Source: Bacteriovoracaceae bacterium (GTDB lineage: Bacteria > Bdellovibrionota > Bacteriovoracia > Bacteriovoracales > Bacteriovoracaceae). From it: a stretch of 8,598 nt of DNA. Both the position numbers and the translations under genes were made by a program. Positions within the stretch are counted from its first letter, which is position 1. The number at the start of each line of letters is the position of its first letter. Location of the stretch: NCBI GenBank assembly GCA_947440875.1, contig CANETG010000101.1, positions 1-8,598 of the forward strand, given 5' to 3'. Of the stretch, positions 1-5,852 are shown piece after piece. Below the pieces are notes generated by a model, which saw only the letters and a program-made list of their open reading frames with translations, did no database searches and was not told where the DNA came from.

Positions 1-390
1 CATACCGCGCCGATAAAGTGAAAGCTGAGATTCGACGTCACCATCGTTGCTGAGGACAGGAACTGCTGCTTCGGTCGGATTTAAGTTCACCGTTTCTGAA
101 TCAACGTTCGGAGATGTGCGCGCAAAGTTCTCAGTCTGAGAATTTTGAAGTTCATCGACGAGTGACTGCTGAGGCTTGCCCTCTTTGAGCGACTCGTATT
201 TTTTGGAAAGCTCTTCGTACTTAACGAGCAACTGATCATACTGTTCACGTGGAACAGCACGAGTGCGAGGTTGAGATTTACGCGCTAACTTTTCATCATC
301 CTCGACCAAAGATCTCTCTAGGTCGCGGTACCATGAACAAGAAGTGGAGAGCAGTAGTAAGACCAGTGCTCTTGGGAAAGTGTGCTTCAA
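1..390 (-). CDS. Putative lipoprotein with coiled-coil segment, N-terminal 130 residues only
   Basis: The reading frame is open from a TTG start at 390 to the window edge, so only the first 130 residues are visible. The TTG is supported by a perfect GGAGG Shine-Dalgarno sequence (complement of 396-400) five bases upstream. The N-terminus is a lipoprotein signal peptide: Lys2, Arg7, a Leu/Val core at residues 9-14, then STSC with the probable lipidated Cys18; Ser rather than Leu at the -3 site makes the lipobox slightly atypical. Residues about 46-70 have the heptad-like Glu/Lys/Leu spacing of a coiled coil. A Gln/Ser/Asn-rich linker follows, and the visible part ends in SQLSLYRRGM, which could be the first helix of a TPR-type domain. 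The overall plan (lipobox, coiled coil, linker, possible TPR) recalls CpoB/YbgF-like or assembly lipoproteins, but that role is inference. It has its own promoter at 442-469. Confidence 0.72.
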   Translation of the reverse strand, partial: MKHTFPRALVLLLLSTSCSWYRDLERSLVEDDEKLARKSQPRTRAVPREQYDQLLVKYEELSKKYESLKEGKPQQSLVDELQNSQTENFARTSPNVDSETVNLNPTEAAVPVLSNDGDVESQLSLYRRGM

Positions 391-422
391 GGCGTCCTCC
401 GTGACGTAACTTCTTAAATTTT

Positions 423-449
423 TTGACTTTCGCTCTCTTTTATTCTAAA
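423..449 (+). promoter_or_regulatory. Possible promoter for the DUF4911-like gene
   Basis: TTGACT at 423-428 is a five-of-six -35 match. The -10 partner is weaker: TCTAAA at 444-449 (15-base spacer) or TAAATC at 446-451 (17-base spacer). Initiation near 456 would leave a leader of about 20 bases carrying the Shine-Dalgarno site. The -10 region overlaps that of the opposing promoter at 442-469, so the two promoters face each other. Confidence 0.35.
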
Positions 450-469
450 TCACATTCTTTCTTAGTCAA
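442..469 (-). promoter_or_regulatory. Sigma70-type promoter for the lipoprotein gene at 390
   Basis: Read on the minus strand, TTGACT (469-464) is followed after 16 bases by TAGAAT (447-442); each hexamer matches consensus at five of six positions. Initiation would fall near 435, giving a leader of about 45 bases ending in the GGAGG site. The -35 box overlaps the ribosome binding site of the oppositely oriented gene at 477. Confidence 0.6.
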
Positions 470-476
470 GGAAAGT

Positions 477-746
477 ATGTCGCACTCCTATAAGCAGACC
501 AAAGAGCTCTACTATACTCGAATCCGCGTGCCGAAAGATGATGCGTATTTCGTTTATTTTACCTTCGAATCAAATGAAGGCCTATGTTTTTATTCAACCG
601 TGGATGATTCATTAAAAGGGCAGTACCGAGACATTGATGTGAAGTGTGCTATCGAATGGAGAGAGATTTTGGTCTCCCTCCTCGATAGAATGAAAACAGA
701 AATGCGTTTAGATATCTTAGAATCGAAGGTTATTTCCGATTTTTAA
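477..746 (+). CDS. Small DUF4911-like protein (89 aa)
   Basis: The ATG at 477 is preferred because AAGGA (468-472) lies just upstream. A longer frame from TTG 423 would use bases that look like a -35 box and would translate the leader. The protein is soluble with no signal peptide. The layout matches what I remember of the DUF4911 family: an opening YYTRIRVPKDDAYFVYF strand-helix segment, then FESNEGLCFYSTVD, and a C-terminal helix around residues 60-75 (EILVSLLDRMK). Those proteins are about 70-90 residues long and have no known biochemical function. The stop codon overlaps the 3' end of the convergent peroxiredoxin gene by 17 bases. The family call rests on remembered sequence pattern only. 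Confidence 0.68.
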   Translation: MSHSYKQTKELYYTRIRVPKDDAYFVYFTFESNEGLCFYSTVDDSLKGQYRDIDVKCAIEWREILVSLLDRMKTEMRLDILESKVISDF

Positions 747-1419
747 AAAAATCAACGACCGTCTGATGGTGTGAACCGGTATCAACCTTGTGAAGAATAT
801 TCACAATGACTCCGTCCCGATCGATGAAAAAACTTTGTCTCAAAATCCCTTCGAATTCCCGACCCATGAATTTCTTGAGTCCCCAGGAGTGGTAGGATTT
901 CGTCACTTTGTGATCTTCATCCGACAGGAGAATAAAATTCAATTCTTGTTTTTCTTCGAATTGCTTAAGCTTCTTTGAGGTGTCCGCACTAATCCCTAAA
1001 ATAACAACATCCAGCTCTTTGAGAGGGGCAAAAGAATCACGAAGGCCGCAAGCTTGCACTGTGCAACCTGGAGTCATCGCACGTGGATAGAAATAAACCA
1101 CTACATTTCTGCCTTTAAAGTCAGACAGAGAAATATCCTTTCCGTTTTGATCTTTGAGCGTGAAGACGGGAGCCTTATCGCCGATGCGAAGTGACTCACC
1201 TTTAATCACGGCAGCTGATTCTTTTTTTGGCGCTTCTTTTTTTGGAGCTACTTTTTTTGTCGTCACTTTACCTTTCTTCGGAGCCACTTTTTTGGCGGAT
1301 TTTTGAGCGACTTTTTTAGTTCCTTTGTGTGCAACTTTTTTTGTCACTTTTTTAGCCACTTTCTTGGTCGCTTTCGGAGTTTTTTTCTTAGTCATTTTTT
1401 TCTTAGCTTTCTTGGCCAT
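730..1419 (-). CDS. bcp: PrxQ/BCP-type peroxiredoxin with Lys-rich histone H1-like N-terminal tail
   Basis: A 229-residue protein in two parts. Residues 78-229 are a thioredoxin-fold peroxiredoxin of the BCP/PrxQ class, which reduces H2O2 and organic hydroperoxides with electrons from thioredoxin. The active site TPGCT has peroxidatic Cys119, with the resolving Cys124 five residues later as in two-Cys PrxQ enzymes; Arg194 in LRQSFFID is the conserved active-site Arg. Residues 1-70 are an addition the family does not need: about 30 Lys, rich in Ala, Val, Thr and Pro, in KKVA/KKVT/APKK repeats, with no acidic residue before Glu62. The tail resembles histone H1 C-terminal or AlgP-like DNA-binding tails, so nucleic acid association is a reasonable inference. 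The start has AGGA at 1427-1430, and that site overlaps the stop codon of the upstream gene, suggesting translational coupling. Confidence 0.93.
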   Translation of the reverse strand: MAKKAKKKMTKKKTPKATKKVAKKVTKKVAHKGTKKVAQKSAKKVAPKKGKVTTKKVAPKKEAPKKESAAVIKGESLRIGDKAPVFTLKDQNGKDISLSDFKGRNVVVYFYPRAMTPGCTVQACGLRDSFAPLKELDVVILGISADTSKKLKQFEEKQELNFILLSDEDHKVTKSYHSWGLKKFMGREFEGILRQSFFIDRDGVIVNILHKVDTGSHHQTVVDFFKNRK

Positions 1420-1426
1420 AAAGTTT

Positions 1427-1433
1427 TCCTTTA
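1427..1433 (-). promoter_or_regulatory. Ribosome binding site overlapping the upstream stop codon
   Basis: On the minus strand the sequence TAAAGGA combines the TAA stop of the glyoxalase II-like gene with the Shine-Dalgarno site of the peroxiredoxin gene, seven bases before its ATG. Ribosomes finishing the first gene would stand directly on the initiation site of the second. Confidence 0.6.
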
Positions 1434-2126
1434 CCAGTTATCCCGGAGTGACCGGAGTTTTATAAAAATGTTTTTGTCTTCTGTGCGAAGGAATGGATTG
1501 ATTTCCATCTCTTCCTTCAGAGTCAGTGGCGGCCGTTTGAGCGGATCTTCATCCACCAAGCGAAGTCGTTCTTTGACGACCGAATTATCTGGGTCCACAC
1601 TCAGCGCGAATTCAAGATTTCTTTTCAGGTAATCATGTCCTGGCTGAAGAACGGTGTCTAGCGGAAGGAGAGAGGTCAGAGTTTTAGTCGTATCGAACAA
1701 AAGGTCTACATTTCCCCCATTCTTACAGTTTCCGACACCGGCATTAAAGAGGGTATCCCCGGAATAAAGGACGGGGGCTTCGCCCGAGCACCGCCAAATA
1801 AAAACTTTGTGATCCAGAGTGTGCCCTGGGGTAGAGATGATCTCCAGCGAACTTGTCTCATCCAGTAAGAGATTTCCCGCCGGACCTAAGTCCTTGACCT
1901 GGGCGTTGAAGGTTCGAACGAGTTCATCATTTCCCCGAACGTGATCAAAATGCCCATGAGTGTTTAGGATTCCCTTTAGCGACAGCCCTTCTTTCCTGAT
2001 ATACTTTATAAAAGGCGCTGCCTCATAGGGATCAATCACCCAGGCATTTCCGGTTGCATCGTCAAAGATGAGATAACTGAAATTCCTGAGATTGTTTTGG
2101 GCGTAAAATCTTTCAAAGCGAATCAT
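1431..2126 (-). CDS. gloB: Metallo-beta-lactamase-fold hydrolase, glyoxalase II-like
   Basis: A 231-residue soluble enzyme. All seven expected metal ligands are visible: His57, His59, Asp61 and His62 in THGHFDH, His102 in TPGHT, Asp124 in SGDTLF, and His164 in PGHDY. The C-terminal part carries glyoxalase II (HAGH-C) hallmarks, NLEFALSVDPDN near 170-181 and EINPFLR near 208-214. This fits hydrolysis of S-lactoylglutathione or a related thioester to free acid and thiol, the last step of methylglyoxal detoxification. The protein is somewhat shorter than typical GloB (about 250-260), and the loop after GDTLF reads AGVGNCKNGGN instead of the usual C-GR-FEGT, so the thiol carrier may differ. It lies 11 bases upstream of the peroxiredoxin gene, likely in one operon. 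Its ATG overlaps the ATG of the divergent protease gene, and its promoter may yield a leaderless mRNA. Confidence 0.85.
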   Translation of the reverse strand: MIRFERFYAQNNLRNFSYLIFDDATGNAWVIDPYEAAPFIKYIRKEGLSLKGILNTHGHFDHVRGNDELVRTFNAQVKDLGPAGNLLLDETSSLEIISTPGHTLDHKVFIWRCSGEAPVLYSGDTLFNAGVGNCKNGGNVDLLFDTTKTLTSLLPLDTVLQPGHDYLKRNLEFALSVDPDNSVVKERLRLVDEDPLKRPPLTLKEEMEINPFLRTEDKNIFIKLRSLRDNW

Positions 2127-3387
2127 GATGGAAATTATCCTCGTTTATTACTGCCAGGTCATCTTTCTTTCTTTTATTGTGATCAATCATTTGGGTGAAA
2201 TATATCTTACTCAGAGACAACTGAACGCACTAAATAACGGCAGAGACAAAGTTCCGGTGGAATTTGAGACCGTCTTAAGTCTCAGTGATCACCAAAAGGC
2301 GATTGAGTACGGTTCCGCGCGTCTCCACCTTTCCCAGGCTCAACTCATTTGGAACGCAGTCCTTCTTTTCTACTGGTTTCCCTTCAGGGGGCTAGAGAAA
2401 CTTTATCTCGCAGTTCCTGGAATTAACCTCCACCGAGAAGTGGTTTTCCTGGTCTCTCTCATGGCAATCCAAATGATCTTAAATCTCCCATGGAGTGTTT
2501 ATTCGACTTTTGTGCTCGAAGAAAAGTTTGGATTCAATCGCACGACCTGGAAGCTCTTCATTCTCGATCGAGTCAAAGGGGTCATTCTCGGAGCACTCAT
2601 TGGTGTTCCTCTCCTCTACGCCGTCATGATCTTTTTCGAAGCATTTCCCAACACATGGTGGCTCGCTTCTTTTTTGCTACTTACTTTTTTTCAGTTCGCA
2701 ATGGTATGGATCTATCCCACATGGATTGCCCCGCTCTTTAATAAATTTCGTCCGCTTGAAGAAGTAGAACTCAAGACGGGGATTGAAAATCTTGTCACAA
2801 ACGCAGGCTTCGTCGCCAAAGAAGTTTACGTGATGGATGCCTCAAGAAGAAGCTCGCATGGGAATGCGTATTTCACTGGGTTCGGAAAAAGTAAGCGCAT
2901 CGTTTTCTTCGATACGCTTCTGGGAACACTTAATGCCAAGGAAGTTTTTGCCATCCTCGCTCACGAGTTGGGTCATCTCAAATTAAAACACATTCCAAAA
3001 TCACTGGCTGCGGGTGTCATCATGTCTTTTATTGGTTTTGCTCTCATGGGATATCTCGGGCAGAAGCAGGAGTTTTATGCAGGACATTTTCTCCGCATGA
3101 ATTCTCCCGGTGCCCTTCTCATTCTTTTTAGCATGGCGATGCCCCTTTATACTTTCTGGTTCACCCCACTCTCATCTTGGGTCTCTCGCAAAAGAGAATT
3201 CGAGGCAGATGCCTATGCGGCCCAAGAAACCGGTGCAGACGGTCTCATTTCAGGTTTACTTAAACTGTATAAAGAAAACGCGAGCCCCGTGATTACCGAT
3301 AACATTTATTCTGCGTTTTATCACTCCCACCCGCCGGCACTTGAACGCGTGAAGAAATTAAAGAGCCTCGAAAGACAACCCAGTTAA
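2125..3387 (+). CDS. Ste24-type M48 membrane zinc metalloprotease (CAAX protease 1 family)
   Basis: A 420-residue integral membrane protease. Hydrophobic segments lie near residues 3-21, 72-87, 104-122, 150-171, 177-198, 292-311 and 328-347, as expected for the Ste24/M48A fold with its intramembrane chamber. The zinc site is HELGH (His280, Glu281, His284), with the third ligand Glu358 in the REFEADAYA segment. Other family signatures are HGNAYFTGF, KRIVFFDTLL and the C-terminal SHPPALERV. Bacterial members are thought to handle membrane-associated or misfolded proteins; the substrate here is unknown, since bacteria generally lack prenylated CAAX proteins. The start is ATG 2125 or the immediately following ATG 2128. 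No Shine-Dalgarno site precedes it; TAAAAT at 2104-2109 is a possible -10 that would leave only a very short leader. The 3' end overlaps the convergent hydrolase gene by 30 bases. Confidence 0.93.
   Translation: MMEIILVYYCQVIFLSFIVINHLGEIYLTQRQLNALNNGRDKVPVEFETVLSLSDHQKAIEYGSARLHLSQAQLIWNAVLLFYWFPFRGLEKLYLAVPGINLHREVVFLVSLMAIQMILNLPWSVYSTFVLEEKFGFNRTTWKLFILDRVKGVILGALIGVPLLYAVMIFFEAFPNTWWLASFLLLTFFQFAMVWIYPTWIAPLFNKFRPLEEVELKTGIENLVTNAGFVAKEVYVMDASRRSSHGNAYFTGFGKSKRIVFFDTLLGTLNAKEVFAILAHELGHLKLKHIPKSLAAGVIMSFIGFALMGYLGQKQEFYAGHFLRMNSPGALLILFSMAMPLYTFWFTPLSSWVSRKREFEADAYAAQETGADGLISGLLKLYKENASPVITDNIYSAFYHSHPPALERVKKLKSLERQPS
2134..2162 (-). promoter_or_regulatory. Candidate leaderless promoter for the glyoxalase II-like gene
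   Basis: On the minus strand ATGACC (2162-2157; four of six -35 positions) is followed by a 17-base spacer and GATAAT (2139-2134; five of six -10 positions). The -10 box ends seven bases before the ATG at 2126, so initiation would coincide with the start codon. A GAGGA sequence overlaps the -10 box and could serve as a Shine-Dalgarno site if transcription began further upstream. The promoter lies inside codons 4-13 of the divergent protease gene. Confidence 0.42.
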
Positions 3388-4215
3388 GGACTCTCTTAAG
3401 AATTGAATGTACGCCTTTCTCCATTTATCGACTTCGTTGTGAAGTTCATGGAATGCTCCGTCGAACACTTTAAGTTGCGCATTTTTTTCGACTTCACGGA
3501 AATAATCGATCGCAATTTCTGAACTCACAATACTATCGCCGGTTCCGCAGGCGACATAAAGTTCACATTCGATCCGAAGCGGACGAGAAAAAACTTCGCG
3601 AGACTGCTTGAGGATTTCAAAAAGAAGCTTCGTATGAATTTTTTTATGGGTGAACTCGTCTTTCATGTAAGCATGAAAGATTCTGCTGTCGTGGGAAAGT
3701 TTTCTCAGATTAAGAAACCCTGCAAGTGGCAAGGTGGGTGTTTTACACAGCGCCTGAAGAATCAATGATGGTGCATTCGTCACTATAGGACCGAGAAATC
3801 CTGGTGCTCCCACAAAGGGTGAAGAGAGAAAAACTTTTTCAGGATACTGATCTTTTTTCACTGTGTTCTGCATGTATCCCGCAGTAATGAGCGCACCCAT
3901 TGAGTGCCCAAAAAGAACGTAATCTCGTAAATTAAATTCCTTCCGAAGATAACCAATGACGACATCAAGATCGCTGAAATAATCTCGAAAATCTTCAACG
4001 TAAGCGGGTCTACCACCACTTTTACCGTGCCCCCTGAGGTCATAAATGGCGATGTTAAAGTTCTGCGAAAAAAGCTTGAGCATGTACTCATGACGGCGCA
4101 AGTGTTCCCCAAGACCGTGGGAGACGATCAACCATTTTGAGTTTCCATTTTCCCGAACCAGACATTTTAGTGGGGTACCATCGAAAGAAACAATGTCTCT
4201 GTATTCGTTGTTCAT
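3358..4215 (-). CDS. Alpha/beta hydrolase, monoacylglycerol lipase/lysophospholipase-like
   Basis: A 285-residue cytoplasmic-type serine hydrolase with no signal peptide. The oxyanion region is VSHGLGEH (His33-Gly34), followed by YDLRGHGKSGG. The nucleophile elbow is GHSMGA with Ser105. The acid is Asp227 in GTGDSIV, and the catalytic base is His256 in GAFHELHNE. The FHELHNE block and RGHGxSGG segment are typical of the Hydrolase_4 (PF12146) group that includes monoacylglycerol lipase and lysophospholipase L2. The likely reaction is release of a fatty acid from monoacylglycerol or lysophospholipid; the exact substrate is inference. A GCAGG sequence on the minus strand (4221-4225) provides a modest Shine-Dalgarno site. 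The first 22 upstream bases are shared with the promoter of the divergent gene at 4238. Confidence 0.88.
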   Translation of the reverse strand: MNNEYRDIVSFDGTPLKCLVRENGNSKWLIVSHGLGEHLRRHEYMLKLFSQNFNIAIYDLRGHGKSGGRPAYVEDFRDYFSDLDVVIGYLRKEFNLRDYVLFGHSMGALITAGYMQNTVKKDQYPEKVFLSSPFVGAPGFLGPIVTNAPSLILQALCKTPTLPLAGFLNLRKLSHDSRIFHAYMKDEFTHKKIHTKLLFEILKQSREVFSRPLRIECELYVACGTGDSIVSSEIAIDYFREVEKNAQLKVFDGAFHELHNEVDKWRKAYIQFLRESLTGLSFEAL

Positions 4216-4222
4216 TAAAACC

Positions 4223-4231
4223 TGCTATAAT
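4223..4231 (+). promoter_or_regulatory. Extended -10 promoter for a probable leaderless mRNA
   Basis: TGCTATAAT at 4223-4231 is a perfect extended -10 element (TGn followed by consensus TATAAT). It ends six bases before the ATG at 4238, placing the expected initiation point on the start codon. No good -35 box is visible, which extended -10 promoters tolerate, and there is no Shine-Dalgarno site between the box and the ATG. Confidence 0.6.
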
Positions 4232-4237
4232 TTAAAC

Positions 4238-4618
4238 ATGTATTGCCCAGAATGTTTTCAGAATACTCTTAAGATTCGCTCCATTGGAGTCGTGAAACTA
4301 GCGTTTAATAACAAGTCTCGGAACACATCCCTCTTCACCTATAATCTCCAAAAAGAGACTCATGAGCAACTCTTGGCCAAGCTAAGAGAAAAAATCGTCG
4401 ATTGGATGAGTTTTTACTCTGAATTCGTCAACAAAACCCCCATCAAAACGTTCGAGGCCTATTCCGGTGACTTCATCTGTACTAATAACTGTAAGATCGA
4501 CATGATCAAGACGAAAGTGAGCGTCGTCAATGTCATCTACTCCGCGCAAGAGGTGAAGGACATGCTCAAGGAAGAAGGTCAGAAGTTTGGTGTGGTGATA
4601 GAAGTCGTCTTTCAATGA
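4238..4618 (+). CDS. Small four-cysteine, zinc-ribbon-like protein of unknown function
   Basis: I do not recognise this 126-residue protein. The start is set at ATG 4238, because an earlier in-frame ATG at 4193 lies inside the divergent hydrolase gene and upstream of the promoter. It opens with MYCPECFQNT (Cys3, Cys6) and has CTNNC (Cys81, Cys85) later. A CxxC plus CxxxC pair could bind one zinc ion with the two halves brought together by the fold. Between them lies a charged helical stretch at about 38-64. There is no signal peptide or membrane segment. It ends five bases before the stop of the convergent lipoprotein gene. The frame is supported by the promoter and by good protein-like composition throughout. 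Confidence 0.75.
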   Translation: MYCPECFQNTLKIRSIGVVKLAFNNKSRNTSLFTYNLQKETHEQLLAKLREKIVDWMSFYSEFVNKTPIKTFEAYSGDFICTNNCKIDMIKTKVSVVNVIYSAQEVKDMLKEEGQKFGVVIEVVFQ

Positions 4619-4623
4619 ATTTT

Positions 4624-5700
4624 TCAGAACGGTAGATCTGCGCCAATCTCGAAATCAACGAATCCTTTCAGTTGGAAAGTTTCCGGAATTTTTCCCGCAT
4701 CGATGAAAGCATCGATTCTGTTGGAATTAAACCTTTTGAGAAACGGCACGAGATTCGCCTCTTCAACTTTCACGTCAAGACAGATCGATGGATTACACTC
4801 TTCGATTTGCTCAACTCCAAGATTCGAATCGATGAACTCCGCATCCTGCGAGAGCTGCGCTTCAAATAATTCTTTATGCACAGAACCTTTTTTTAACTCA
4901 ACTAAAATCACATTATCGAGCGTCTTCATGTCTTCAACCACTCGCCCGTATCTTTTTCGAGTATCGAAGAAGTGAAACGTCTCTCCCGGTCTGGCAGTGC
5001 GGATCATGTACATGATCCCACGTTCATTATTCATGATGTGCGAGTCTCTTTTATTTCCGTCGTATTTTAAAAGGACGAATTCTTCTTCTTCAGAAAGATC
5101 TGGTTCTTTCTCGGCGCGACTCATTTTAAAATAGTTTAGGTAGCGGTCTGTTTTTTCTTCCGTAAGAGTTGGGTCTTTACACGGAAAAAGGGGTTCGTAT
5201 TTCCCCTGATCTTTGATGCGGCAAACTTTTTTCATGTCAGGGACTTCGGGCTTCAGTCGAATGATGAGCTTCTTGATGAAATTAAAATCAACGTCACCTT
5301 TCCCCTTGAAAAATCGAGAGAACCAATTCGTCCGGCGCTCTCCATTCAACTTAGGTTCGATGTAAAAAAAGACGCGCTTAATTCTCACCTCTTTGAACAT
5401 TGTCGGAAAATTCGGAGTCGGCTGGTGAAAATACATTTCAGTGCGGCCCGCACCCAAGATCACTCCGATATTGGCGATCATCTTAGCAATTCCACCAGCA
5501 ATGAAGCCAAAGTCAGGCAAAGGTGAATCAAAGGGATCGGTCGTGATGAGGAGGGGAAAGCTCTTCCGGAGAAGTTGTCCGTCACCATAGGCCTCGGCAA
5601 AAGTCTGCGCCTCGATATCGGTTTTCACGACGGATTTCTGCCCGCAGCCAAAAAGACCGAATATCAAGCACATAAACAATAGTTGTTTGCCGAAATTCAT
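4624..5700 (-). CDS. Lipoprotein of unknown function (358 aa)
   Basis: The N-terminus is a lipoprotein signal peptide: Lys5, a hydrophobic core at 7-17 and the lipobox LFGC with Cys19, so the mature protein starts at Cys19 and is probably membrane-anchored. The remaining 340 residues show no motif I recognise. They include an amphipathic glycine-containing stretch near 65-85 (FIAGGIAKMIANIGVILGAG), alternating beta-strand-like segments such as VRIKRVFFYIEPKL near 104-117, and two Cys pairs (about 162/173 and 305/310) that could form periplasmic disulfides. The ATG at 5700 has a weak AGG seven bases upstream. It is divergent from the outer-membrane barrel gene at 5853, with TATTAT (5738-5733, minus) as a possible -10. 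A shared envelope function with that barrel is possible but only inferred from position. Confidence 0.85.
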   Translation of the reverse strand: MNFGKQLLFMCLIFGLFGCGQKSVVKTDIEAQTFAEAYGDGQLLRKSFPLLITTDPFDSPLPDFGFIAGGIAKMIANIGVILGAGRTEMYFHQPTPNFPTMFKEVRIKRVFFYIEPKLNGERRTNWFSRFFKGKGDVDFNFIKKLIIRLKPEVPDMKKVCRIKDQGKYEPLFPCKDPTLTEEKTDRYLNYFKMSRAEKEPDLSEEEEFVLLKYDGNKRDSHIMNNERGIMYMIRTARPGETFHFFDTRKRYGRVVEDMKTLDNVILVELKKGSVHKELFEAQLSQDAEFIDSNLGVEQIEECNPSICLDVKVEEANLVPFLKRFNSNRIDAFIDAGKIPETFQLKGFVDFEIGADLPF

Positions 5701-5852
5701 TTCATAACCTGTAGAAAAGACAATCGCCGCGTATAATAGCGCACTGTCTAAAAACTAACAGGGCTTTTTACCTTTTTACAGATGGACCCACCCTTTCTGT
5801 TAACGCACAGCAATTAAGCCTAGAATCTTTTATCTGAACGAGGAGCTTAGAT
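5701..5852. promoter_or_regulatory. Divergent promoter region between lipoprotein and outer-membrane barrel genes
   Basis: This 152-base gap contains a consensus TATAAT at 5732-5737 on the plus strand whose complement supplies TATTAT for the lipoprotein gene, so one AT block may serve both directions. A second plus-strand candidate is TAGAAT at 5821-5826 with CTGTTA at 5797-5802 (18-base spacer). That one would give a leader of about 20 bases and fits the barrel gene better. Between them, AACAGGG (about 5757-5763) can pair imperfectly with CCCTTTCTGTT (5791-5801), a possible hairpin if transcription begins at the upstream box. None of the -35 boxes is strong. Confidence 0.4.

Noticed and set aside
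423..476. TTG at 423 as the start of the DUF4911-like gene, adding 18 residues
   Set aside because: The TTG is part of a TTGACT -35-like box, it has no Shine-Dalgarno site, and ATG 477 has AAGGA just upstream.
1303..1632. Plus-strand frame opposite the peroxiredoxin tail and glyoxalase gene
   Set aside because: Its Ser/Phe-rich sequence is the mirror of the Lys-rich codons on the minus strand, and it straddles two well-supported genes.
4193..4237. ATG 4193 as the start of the small four-Cys protein
   Set aside because: It would precede the TATAAT box, overlap the divergent hydrolase gene and place the MYCPEC start inside the protein; ATG 4238 fits the promoter.
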